A stretch of DNA of 7,099 nucleotides. Source: Phycisphaerales bacterium UBA2266 (GTDB lineage: Bacteria > Planctomycetota > Phycisphaerae > Sedimentisphaerales > Anaerobacaceae). This document shows positions 1-6,500 of the stretch, piece by piece. The stretch is taken from the NCBI GenBank assembly GCA_002347125.1, contig DDXG01000261.1:1-7099 (forward strand), written 5' to 3'. Made by a program: the position numbers and the translations under genes. Position 1 is the first letter of the stretch; each line of letters opens with the position of its first letter. The notes beneath the pieces were generated by a model. That model had not been told where the DNA came from, made no database searches, and saw nothing but the letters and a program-made list of their open reading frames with translations.

Positions 1-139
1 CATCCCCATAGCCCTGCGGGACCCCTCCGGGCGGATACAGACGCACGAACTGCCCGCCCCGGCGGCGCCCGTCGCCTACGACCGCCTGACCACACAACTG
101 CTCGACCACCTCCGCCGCCGCCTCAAGCAGACCCCCTGA
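1..139 (+). CDS. 3' end of an unrecognised protein (partial)
   Basis: The reading frame enters from the left edge, with codons starting at position 2, and runs to a TGA at 137-139. The visible 45 residues begin IPIALRDPSGR and end in a basic, helix-like tail, LRRRLKQTP. About 40 of the 45 codons end in G or C, which supports real coding in this high-GC genome. No domain can be named from so short a tail, and it does not resemble the end of a DGR reverse transcriptase in any way I recognise. It lies 90 bp upstream of the lipoprotein gene on the same strand, so the two could be co-transcribed. Confidence 0.55.
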   Translation, partial: IPIALRDPSGRIQTHELPAPAAPVAYDRLTTQLLDHLRRRLKQTP

Positions 140-156
140 GACAGTAGGGATTCGGC

Positions 157-185
157 TTGATTCTAGGCTTCGCCCGCGGTAGCAT
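157..185 (+). promoter_or_regulatory. weak candidate promoter for the lipoprotein gene
   Basis: TTGATT (157-162) and TAGCAT (180-185) are separated by 17 bp, and each matches 4 of 6 bases of the sigma70 consensus. The position is suitable for a short leader ahead of the start at 230. The match is poor enough to occur by chance, and read-through from the upstream gene is an equally good explanation. Confidence 0.25.
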
Positions 186-214
186 GCGGGGAGCAATTGA
201 GAGCAGTTGACTTT

Positions 215-220
215 AAGGAG
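215..220 (+). promoter_or_regulatory. ribosome binding site that sets the lipoprotein start
   Basis: AAGGAG lies 9 nt before the ATG at 230-232, an ideal Shine-Dalgarno arrangement. It argues for this ATG over the in-frame TTG at 197, which would put 11 polar residues in front of the lipoprotein signal peptide and make the AAGGAG part of the coding sequence. Confidence 0.8.
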
Positions 221-229
221 CCACGAGAA

Positions 230-1051
230 ATGAAGACCGCGCTCATCAAGTCACTGGTTGTGGTGGCGGTATGCTTGGCTGGCTGCAAAGGCCGACAGTC
301 TGGTGGGGTGTCGCCGACGACCTCCGACGGCGAATCGCTCGTCAATTCCATCGGACTGCGGATGATCTACATCAGGCCCGGCGAGTTCTGGATGGGCAGC
401 CCGGGCAACGAACCCGGCCATGAAGAGGACGAATCCCCCCAGCACCTGGTCAAGCTGATGAGGGGCTTTTACCTGGGCGCCACGGAGATTACCCAGAAGC
501 AATGGGTCACGGTGATGGGTTCGCGTCCGTGGAGCGGCAAGGAGTACGTTGAGGAGGGCGATGAGTGTGCGGCCAGCTACGTCAGTTGGGATGATGCGGT
601 GGCGTTCTGCAAGAAGCTCAGCCAGACGGAGGGCCGCACTTACCGCCTGCCGACCGAGGCCGAGTGGGAGTATGCCTGCCGTGCCGGCACGAAGACGGCG
701 TACAGCTTCGGCGATAGCGCATCGCAACTCGGCGAGTACGCCTGGTTTGACGGCAGCGTCGGCGGGCAGAAGTATGCACATGGCGTCGGGCGTAAGAAGG
801 CCAATCCATGGGGTCTGTTCGATATGCACGGCAATGTGTGGGAATGGTGTGCTGACTGGTATGGCAAGGCCAGTTATCCAGTCAATCCGGTAAGCGATCC
901 GACAGGCTCCAGCAGTGGCTCGTCTCGTGTTGTTCGCGGCGGCTGTTTGTACGATGATGCGGCCTACTGTCGCGCGGCCCGTCGCAGCATCATCTCGCCC
1001 GGCTACCGGAACGGCTTCATCGGTTTCCGCGTTGCCCTGGACTTGAATTAG
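230..1051 (+). CDS. FGE/SUMF1-domain lipoprotein, variable protein of a DGR
   Basis: A 273-residue exported lipoprotein. Residues 1-18 form a lysine-containing, hydrophobic signal peptide ending in a lipobox, L16-A17-G18-C19, so C19 should be lipidated. From about residue 40 to the end there is a complete FGE/SUMF1 (formylglycine-generating-enzyme family) domain. Its landmarks are PGEFWMGS (50-57), RLPTEAEWEYA (139-149), DMHGNVWEWC (198-207), RVVRGG (233-238) and the end motif IGFRVAL (264-270). Expected alignment of the C-terminus with true FGE does not place the catalytic copper-binding cysteine pair: C239 and C247 sit at other positions. I therefore infer a binding protein, not an enzyme. 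The last 57 bp before the final three codons match a downstream template repeat except at template adenines, so the C-terminal lectin-like surface is the target of DGR mutagenesis. Known DGR targets TvpA (Treponema) and LdtA (Legionella) are also lipoproteins with this fold. The ligand is unknown. Confidence 0.93.
   Translation: MKTALIKSLVVVAVCLAGCKGRQSGGVSPTTSDGESLVNSIGLRMIYIRPGEFWMGSPGNEPGHEEDESPQHLVKLMRGFYLGATEITQKQWVTVMGSRPWSGKEYVEEGDECAASYVSWDDAVAFCKKLSQTEGRTYRLPTEAEWEYACRAGTKTAYSFGDSASQLGEYAWFDGSVGGQKYAHGVGRKKANPWGLFDMHGNVWEWCADWYGKASYPVNPVSDPTGSSSGSSRVVRGGCLYDDAAYCRAARRSIISPGYRNGFIGFRVALDLN
983..1039 (+). repeat. DGR variable repeat (VR), aligned part
   Basis: This 57-bp segment encodes residues R252 to L270 of the lipoprotein and aligns without gaps to 1095-1151. 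There are 10 differences, at 987, 990, 993, 995, 1002, 1004, 1013, 1014, 1016 and 1017. Every one lies opposite an adenine of the downstream copy: four A to G and six A to T. The other 40 non-adenine positions are identical. The last 21 bp (1019-1039) are perfectly conserved, as expected for the IMH-type end of a VR where cDNA synthesis is primed. The variable zone probably starts earlier, near 944, because residues 239-251 also read like mutated Asn/Ser codons, but no template for that part is present here. Confidence 0.92.
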
Positions 1052-1081
1052 CCCTTTGCCCTCTTGCCCTTTTACCCTTTG
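1052..1081 (+). repeat. pyrimidine-rich short drifting repeat between VR gene and TR
   Basis: Immediately after the stop codon comes a run of similar 7-9-bp units (CCCTTTG, CCCTCTTG, CCCTTTTAC, CCTTTG). It fills most of the gap between the lipoprotein gene and the template repeat. It is one of several short-period tracts in this window. Confidence 0.6.
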
Positions 1082-1094
1082 TGGGGTGCAGGGG

Positions 1095-1151
1095 CGCAAC
1101 AACAACACGCCCGACAACCGGAACAACAACATCGGTTTCCGCGTTGCCCTG
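1095..1151 (+). repeat. DGR template repeat (TR), apparently 5'-shortened
   Basis: A non-coding copy of the lipoprotein gene's 3' end, starting 43 bp after its stop codon. In the VR-equivalent frame it reads RNNNTPDNRNNNIGFRVAL. This is the run of AAC codons at variable positions that typifies DGR templates, because AAC mutated at its adenines can encode many amino acids but never a stop. It has 17 adenines, and 10 of these differ in the VR. Identity stops abruptly on both sides: upstream of 1095 the sequence is unrelated to the VR, and at 1152 a C faces a G. Typical TRs are around 100 bp or more, so this one may have lost its 5' half. Confidence 0.9.
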
Positions 1152-1242
1152 CACTTTCAATCGGAGATGCTGATGCGACCCGGAATCGCATGGTTCACGG
1201 ACCCTGCGAGTGTGGTCATGAAAGTCCTGGCCGTGTTCCTGA

Positions 1243-1271
1243 GCCGCGACGGCGTGTAGTAGCGTCGCGGC
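1243..1271. other. perfect 9-bp-stem hairpin downstream of TR
   Basis: GCCGCGACG (1243-1251) is the exact reverse complement of CGTCGCGGC (1263-1271), with an 11-nt loop. It lies 92 bp after the TR, in the 196-bp stretch (1152-1347) that has no convincing gene. It could be part of a structured TR transcript or a piece of an intergenic palindrome family. There is no T-run typical of an intrinsic terminator. Confidence 0.65.
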
Positions 1272-1287
1272 CGAATTTACGTCGTAA

Positions 1288-1333
1288 GGCCGGGTGGGTC
1301 TGGTAGGCACTTCGCCGAACGCCCCATCCGGCC
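1288..1333. terminator. hairpin between convergent genes, possible bidirectional terminator
   Basis: GGCCGGGTGG (1288-1297) pairs with CCATCCGGCC (1324-1333) through one G-U wobble, and one further G-C pair (1298/1323) extends the stem. It sits 15 bp beyond the stop of the convergent propeller gene and beyond the TR. Position favours transcription termination for both directions. No U-tract follows on the plus strand, so a role in RNA structure is also possible. Confidence 0.45.
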
Positions 1334-1341
1334 CTTCTTCT

Positions 1342-1363
1342 CCCGGCTCATGGCTTGGCCGGG
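1342..1363. other. small hairpin spanning the stop of the minus-strand gene
   Basis: CCCGGC (1342-1347) and GCCGGG (1358-1363) are perfect 6-bp complements that flank the TGA stop (minus strand, 1348-1350). The stem is short and GC-rich and may be chance. Together with the hairpin at 1288-1333 it makes the end of this gene strongly structured. Confidence 0.35.
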
Positions 1364-3276
1364 CCTTGGGCGGACCAGTCGGCTGGGGGATTCTCCGCCG
1401 GGGCTCTCCAGACATAGCCGAGGATGGGGCCGTCCGCGGCGTCCGATTCGCGCAGGGGGATGATTGTGGGGTTGCTGTCTGGTTTATCAGCCAGGGCATG
1501 GAAGAGGGGCACTGCGTTGTCGGACGGGCGCGTCTTTGTCAGGGTCGTGCCGCCGGTTCGGTAGATGGGAATGAGGCTGTCGGTCTTTCGGTCCGGGCCA
1601 ACAGCGTAGAAGGCGATGGCCGATGGCCGATGGCCGATGGATCGCCGGAGTTCCTCAGCAAGCATCAAAGTGGTTTGGCTGTCGGCGGTTTGGACCTTGT
1701 AGACGGGTTGGGGCAGGGTCAGGCGCGGGTCGGCCAGGTCCAGGCTGTACATGATCTGGTTGTAGTCGTATCGGGGCGTGGCGTTTTCGGGCGTGCCGCT
1801 GAAGGTATGCGTGTAGGTGCCTTCGAGGAAGATGGTGCGGCCGCCGTCTTTGTCGAACTGGGGATGGTGCGCGGGGTTGTAGAAGGAGTACTTGTCGTGG
1901 GTAATGATGCGCCGGGCGTAGGTGAACGGGCCCACCGGCGTATCGGCCTCCGCATACCAGGTCTCGCCGAGCATGGAGGGCTTGCCGTAGACCTGGCAGA
2001 CGATGGCGATCCATCGCTTGCGATACGGGTTGTAGCTAACGGTGCCGTTGTGCGAAACCACCTTGTCGCCGGTCTCAATGTCGTAGAGGTGAATGTCCTT
2101 GGTTTGCCCCTTGAGGGCGTCTATGACGGCCTGCTTGCCGCCCAGGGCCTTGGCAAGGTCGGCGTAGCAAACCCAGTTGAAACTCGATGCCCCAGTGCCT
2201 GGATGCCTTGATGCCTCAATACCTGAAGCCTTGTGCTCTTGTGCTCTTATGCTCTGCTGCATCAGGTCGGTGAGGACCTCGTAGCGATTGGGGTCGGTGG
2301 CGTGGTCGTAGTCGGCTTTGACGCGGAGTCTCGGGGCCGCGGGGGCGGGGGCGCTGAAGTAGTAGTACCGTTGGCCCGCGACGTCTACGGGGAAGGCATG
2401 GGCGGTGTTGGAGAAGGGCAGCAGGTCCTTGCCGCCGCGGACGACCGGCTCGAATCGCTCGCTATCGTCGTTCCAGACCATCAGGCCGCGTTCGAGGACG
2501 ACATCGAGGTCCTTGAGGCGGGCGAAACCGGCGACCATGCGTGTGCGGCCGGTGCTGTCCGGGACGGTCATGAAGCCATCGAGCCAGACCAGGCCGCCTT
2601 CTTTAAGGGGCGCGACCGGCCTGCTGAAGCCTGTCTCATCGACGAAGTACCCCAGATCGACGCCGACCGAGGGGTCGAGGCCGCCCTTGGACGGCAGTTG
2701 CGAGACGGCCCCGCTCATAGCGAAATGGCCCAGCGGGTACGAGGGCCGGGCCGTATCGCCCCAGAACCAGTAGAGCCTGTCCTGGTAGACAACCGTAAAG
2801 ACGGAGTCCTGGCCCATGACCAGGCCGTTGATGACGGGGTTTTTCAGGGGTGTGGGTGTGCCCGTGAGGATGCTGTCGCGGTAGATGCCCTGGCCGGTGA
2901 TGCGGTAGAGCCGCTGGGCGATGTTGGTGCGTTTGATTTCGATTACGGCCGAGCCGCCCGGCTCGACGAGCAGGGCCTTGCCCACGGAGCCGAAGCCGTC
3001 TTTGGGGTAATCGTAGCCGTGGCTGGAGACCGTGAAGAAGACCCGCTGGCCCATCAGGCCGGGCTCGTTGACGGCCACGATGCCGTTGCTGTCGGTCCAG
3101 TAGCGGATGGAGTTGGTGGTGCGAAGCTCCACCAGCGGCACGCCGCGCTGGGTCTGCGAATCGACGACGGTGATCTTGAAATACTCATCCGGCCCGGCCC
3201 AGACGCTGGGGGAGCAGAGGGTCATTAGGGTCGATAGAGATAGCAGACTGATCCAGAGCGATGATGTTCGTGGCAT
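1348..3276 (-). CDS. secreted beta-propeller-like protein, probable glycoside-hydrolase-like fold
   Basis: A 642-residue protein. The ATG at 3274-3276 is chosen because it begins a clear Sec signal peptide (MPRTSSLWISLLSL, hydrophobic to about residue 21) with a V-W-A cleavage site after A27. The frame stays open upstream, but that part encodes a basic, non-hydrophobic stretch. An AAAGGG lies about 10 nt before the ATG. Residues 31 to about 120 look like a small beta-sandwich of the carboxypeptidase-regulatory type (EYFKITVVDSQTQRGVPL, then WTDSNGIVAVNEPG). From about residue 121 the chain is rich in repeated W/Y strands such as LYWFWGDT (168-175). I infer a GH43/GH32- or DUF4185-like five-bladed propeller, a family style common among planctomycete secreted proteins. 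I cannot assign catalytic residues, so substrate and activity are unknown. Two short-repeat tracts lie inside the gene, encoding about residues 340-364 and 546-555. Confidence 0.85.
   Translation of the reverse strand: MPRTSSLWISLLSLSTLMTLCSPSVWAGPDEYFKITVVDSQTQRGVPLVELRTTNSIRYWTDSNGIVAVNEPGLMGQRVFFTVSSHGYDYPKDGFGSVGKALLVEPGGSAVIEIKRTNIAQRLYRITGQGIYRDSILTGTPTPLKNPVINGLVMGQDSVFTVVYQDRLYWFWGDTARPSYPLGHFAMSGAVSQLPSKGGLDPSVGVDLGYFVDETGFSRPVAPLKEGGLVWLDGFMTVPDSTGRTRMVAGFARLKDLDVVLERGLMVWNDDSERFEPVVRGGKDLLPFSNTAHAFPVDVAGQRYYYFSAPAPAAPRLRVKADYDHATDPNRYEVLTDLMQQSIRAQEHKASGIEASRHPGTGASSFNWVCYADLAKALGGKQAVIDALKGQTKDIHLYDIETGDKVVSHNGTVSYNPYRKRWIAIVCQVYGKPSMLGETWYAEADTPVGPFTYARRIITHDKYSFYNPAHHPQFDKDGGRTIFLEGTYTHTFSGTPENATPRYDYNQIMYSLDLADPRLTLPQPVYKVQTADSQTTLMLAEELRRSIGHRPSAIAFYAVGPDRKTDSLIPIYRTGGTTLTKTRPSDNAVPLFHALADKPDSNPTIIPLRESDAADGPILGYVWRAPAENPPADWSAQGPAKP
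1614..1640. repeat. heptanucleotide tandem repeat inside the propeller gene
   Basis: CGATGGC is repeated three full times plus six bases without error. The unit is 7 bp, so three copies (21 bp) keep the frame while reading it in successive phases. It encodes SIGHRPSAIA on the minus strand. Loss or gain of one unit would shift the frame. Confidence 0.85.
2187..2258. repeat. drifting octanucleotide repeat inside the propeller gene
   Basis: Successive 7-9-bp units such as ATGCCTTG, ATGCCTCA, ATACCTGA, AGCCTTGT, GCTCTTGT and GCTCTTAT run for about 72 bp. On the minus strand they encode a low-complexity polar segment (IRAQEHKASGIEASRHPGTG) between two well-formed strands of the propeller. It looks like an inserted surface loop made by slippage or repeat insertion, and the frame is preserved. 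Confidence 0.75.
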
Positions 3277-3313
3277 CTGAGTGAAGCCCTTTCGTATCCG
3301 TGGATGTAAGGTG

Positions 3314-3335
3314 CGTTTTTCGTTTTTTCGTTTGC
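3314..3335. repeat. T-rich drifting repeat upstream of the propeller gene
   Basis: CGTTTTT, CGTTTTTT and CGTTTG follow one another about 40-60 bp upstream of the minus-strand start, where they would read as an A-rich leader or promoter-flanking tract. No convincing -10/-35 pair for the minus-strand gene was found in 3277-3424. Confidence 0.5.
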
Positions 3336-3424
3336 GAGCAACCAGTGGCAGGGGAGCCAGGCAAACCTCTACGGTAGCAGACGCTGCCCGCATGTTCAAT
3401 GGTCCGGAGACTGTATTTTTCTTG

Positions 3425-3454
3425 TTGACCGCGGTCGGTGAAGTTGTGTAGAAT
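3425..3454 (+). promoter_or_regulatory. sigma70-type promoter for the GLUG protein gene
   Basis: TTGACC (3425-3430) and TAGAAT (3449-3454) each match 5 of 6 consensus bases and are separated by 18 bp. Transcription should start near 3461, giving a leader of about 114 nt before the ATG at 3575. This is the best promoter in the window and lies in the only divergent intergenic region. Confidence 0.6.
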
Positions 3455-3561
3455 TACTGAGAACCGGGTCTGCCATGATGGGCATTCGGGTTGTGGCACG
3501 GCCGGCCGGTGTCCGTGGAGGCATCGGCGGATTGGGAAGGATCGATGATGTGACCAGGGTC

Positions 3562-3566
3562 AAGGG
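3562..3566 (+). promoter_or_regulatory. ribosome binding site of the GLUG protein gene
   Basis: AAGGG is placed 8 nt before the ATG at 3575-3577. The protein made from this ATG opens directly with a signal peptide, so both signals agree on the start. Confidence 0.65.
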
Positions 3567-3574
3567 CATCGGCA

Positions 3575-6500
3575 ATGAGAAATCCACTGATGGTTTCGAT
3601 TGTATTGCTGACGGGAGCGGCCTGGGCGGCGCCCTACAGCGGCGGCAGTGGGACGCAGGCCAATCCTTATCGGATCAAGACCGTGCTTGACTGGCAGGCC
3701 CTTACGTTCGCGGCGGGCGACTGGGGCAAGTACTTCGTTCTGATGTCCGATCTGGATTTGGCGGGCGTGGCGGATCTGAAGCCGGTGGGCGGCCCCGGCA
3801 CGCGTTTCACCGGGGTGTTCGATGGGCAGGGGCATACGATCCGCAACGCCGTTATCAACCGACCGGACACGGACTATATGGGTTTGTTCGGACGTCTGGG
3901 CGAAGGCGGTTGGATCTGGAACCTCGGTGTGGTCGACGTCAATGTTGTGGGCCGGGACTACGTTGGCGGCTTGCTCGGGGAGAATTACGGTGGTACAATC
4001 ACCTCCTGCTATGCCACGGGGATTGTGACCGGACAGCAGTATGTCGGCGGGCTGGTGGGACTTGATATGCTTGCTCGTACGGTTGATTCCTGTCACGCCG
4101 CGGCAGCCGTCAGAGGAACCCGATACGTGGGCGGGCTGGTGGGATTCGGCGGGGGCACAATCGCACTGAGTTATGCCTTGGGGACCGTAGAAGGGCAGGA
4201 GTACGTGGGCGGGCTGGCCGGGCGGAGTAATTCTACCGTCTGCTATTCCTACGCGAAAGGGGATGTTACGGGACAGCGGTATGTCGGCGGACTGGTGGGA
4301 CAGAATAGTGGGAGTACGATTACTTCCTGCTGTGCGGCCGGGGCGGTCAGCGGCCAGGACTATGTCGGGGGCCTGGTGGGGTACGAGTCCGCGGGCGTAT
4401 TGGCCAGGGATCTGTGCTATTTGTGCTACGCCACCGGGGCCATCAGTGGAGGGCGGTATGTCGGTGGGTTGGTTGGATTCAGCGACGGACACCTCACCGC
4501 CAGCTATGCGACCGGGGCCATTAGCGGAGATGAATACGTCGGCGGGCTACTCGGCTGCAACTCGAAGGGCAAGGTGGCTCACTGCTACTCCACAGGCAGA
4601 CCGACGGGCGCGGCGTCCGTCGGCGGTCTGTGCGGGGGCGTCGTCACAGGCGCCGGCTATGAGAATACTGGGAATTTCTGGGATACGCAGACCTCCGAGA
4701 TGCTCATCAGCGCGATGGGAACCGGCAGGACCACCAGCCAGATGCAGAGAGCCTCGACATTTGCCGGCGTCGGTTGGGATCTTCTCGACGTGTGGGAGAT
4801 CATCGATGGGATAGACTACCCCCGGTTGCGATGGCGGCTTTCACCCGGGACGTACTCAGGCGGCAGTGGCACGCAGGCGGACCCGTACAGGATCGGCGCG
4901 GCAGAGGATTGGGTGGAGTTGATGGTCACGCCGGTTGATTGGAGCCGCCATTTCGTTCTGGTTTCGGACATTGATCTGACGGACGAGCACGTCAGGCCGG
5001 TGGGCGACAGTCTGGCTGGGTTTGACGGTGGCTTCGATGGGCAGGGGTACGCGGTCAGCAACGTTACGATTGTCCGTCCGGGCGACGGCTTCCTCGGCTT
5101 GTTTGGGATTGCAGGTAGTCGTGCGTGGATCAGGAATCTGGATGTCGTGAACGTGGACGTTCAAGGAACAGGGACGGTGGGTGGACTGGCGGGTCGGCTC
5201 GACGGCAAAGCCAGCTTCTGTTCGGTGACCGGGTGGGTGGACGCAACGCGCGGGTATGTCGGAGGGCTGACGGGTTATAACGTTGGCACTGTGACATCGT
5301 GCCATGCGGCGGCGAGAGTGAGCGGAATGGACAACAACGTTGGCGGCCTTGTGGGTTATAATCCCGGGACGATCACTTCCTCCCATGCGACAGGCGTGGT
5401 GAGTGGATCAAGTGATGTCGGAGGGCTTGTGGGTTATAATCCCGGTACGATCTTATCCTCGTATGCGACAGGGACAGTCGGGGGAACCGGCTACAAGGTC
5501 GGCGGGTTGATAGGCAGGAACAAGTACGGCACGGTGATGGATTGCTATGCGAGGGGCTCGGCCTATACATCGGGCGAGCAGGTTGGCGGACTGCTGGGCT
5601 ACAACGACAGCGGCAAGGTGATTCATTGCTATTCAACCGGAAGACTGACGGGCATGGGCGCCGGAGGGCTGTGCCCAAGCGTGACGAGGGGCACGGGTTT
5701 TGAGGATACTGGGAATTTCTGGGATACGAAGACATCACAGAAGGACTTCAGTGCGATGGGCACGGGCAAGACGACGAGCCAGATGCGGATGCTTTCGACG
5801 TTTACGGACGCGGAGTGGGATTTTGAGCAGATATGGGCCATGAGCGAGGGCATCGGGTATCCGTGGCTGCGGGAGCGGCCTTTGGCTGCAAGATATTCCG
5901 GCGGCAGTGGGACGTGGGCCGATCCATACAGAATTGGGACGCCCAGTGACTGGAAAGACTTGATGGCCACGACGGACGATTGGGACAAGCATCTGGTTCT
6001 GACGTCGGACATAGACCTGCAGTATGAGACTCTGACGCCGGTAGGCGATTCCGTCTCGCCGTTCACGGGCCTCTTTGACGGCGTCGGGCATACGATCCAT
6101 AACGCGGCCATCCGTCTGCCGGACAGGGACGACGTAGGGCTGTTCGGATACGTCGCTTCCGGTGGTGGCATCGAAAACCTCGGCATGGTGGGGACCGATA
6201 TGCTTGGACGCGACCATGTCGGCGGCCTGGTTGGGGTGAATGCGGATTTCGGTGCGATCCAATTATGTTACGTGGACGGAACCGTGAGTGGCCGGTCTTC
6301 CGTGGGCGGCCTAGTGGGATACGACAGCATGGGAATGATCCACGCCAGCTATGCGAGGGCTGATGTCAACGCAACGGGCGATTACGTTGGCGGGCTCATC
6401 GGGCGCAGCATGGCGGGCAGAGTGACCCATTGTTATTCCACCGGCAGGCCGACGGGGGCGGCGCTCGTGGGCGGTCTGTGCGGGGGCGTTGCCGGCAGCG

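Noticed and set aside
197..229. Earlier TTG start for the lipoprotein gene
   Set aside because: It would place 11 polar residues before the signal peptide and ignores the AAGGAG at 215-220, which is ideally spaced for the ATG at 230.
230..1051. Active formylglycine-generating enzyme for sulfatases
   Set aside because: The C-terminal cysteines do not appear to align with the copper-binding pair, no sulfatase gene is nearby, and the C-terminus is a mutagenesis target, which an active site would not tolerate.
1056..1306. Small plus-strand open frames over the TR and downstream (1056-1259, 1064-1306)
   Set aside because: The first reads through the TR in the VR frame only because it is a copy of coding DNA, then continues into unrelated sequence. 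No ribosome binding site or domain supports either frame.
1152..1347. Fragment of a reverse transcriptase or avd after the TR
   Set aside because: Translations of this stretch show no RT motifs such as a Y-x-D-D box and no avd-like helical protein; it is too short for either.
1294..2211. Long plus-strand open frame opposite the propeller gene, with another at 2233-3228
   Set aside because: They are antisense shadows in high-GC DNA. The minus-strand gene has a signal peptide, domain-like sequence and a single uninterrupted frame.
3275..3399. Upstream extension of the propeller protein by 41 residues
   Set aside because: The extension is basic and non-hydrophobic, and it would bury a clear signal peptide inside the protein.
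3560..4492. Minus-strand frame of 310 residues inside the GLUG gene, with similar ones at 5735-6262 and 6311-7042
   Set aside because: They mirror the repeat structure of the plus-strand gene and have proline/arginine-rich shadow composition without a start signal.
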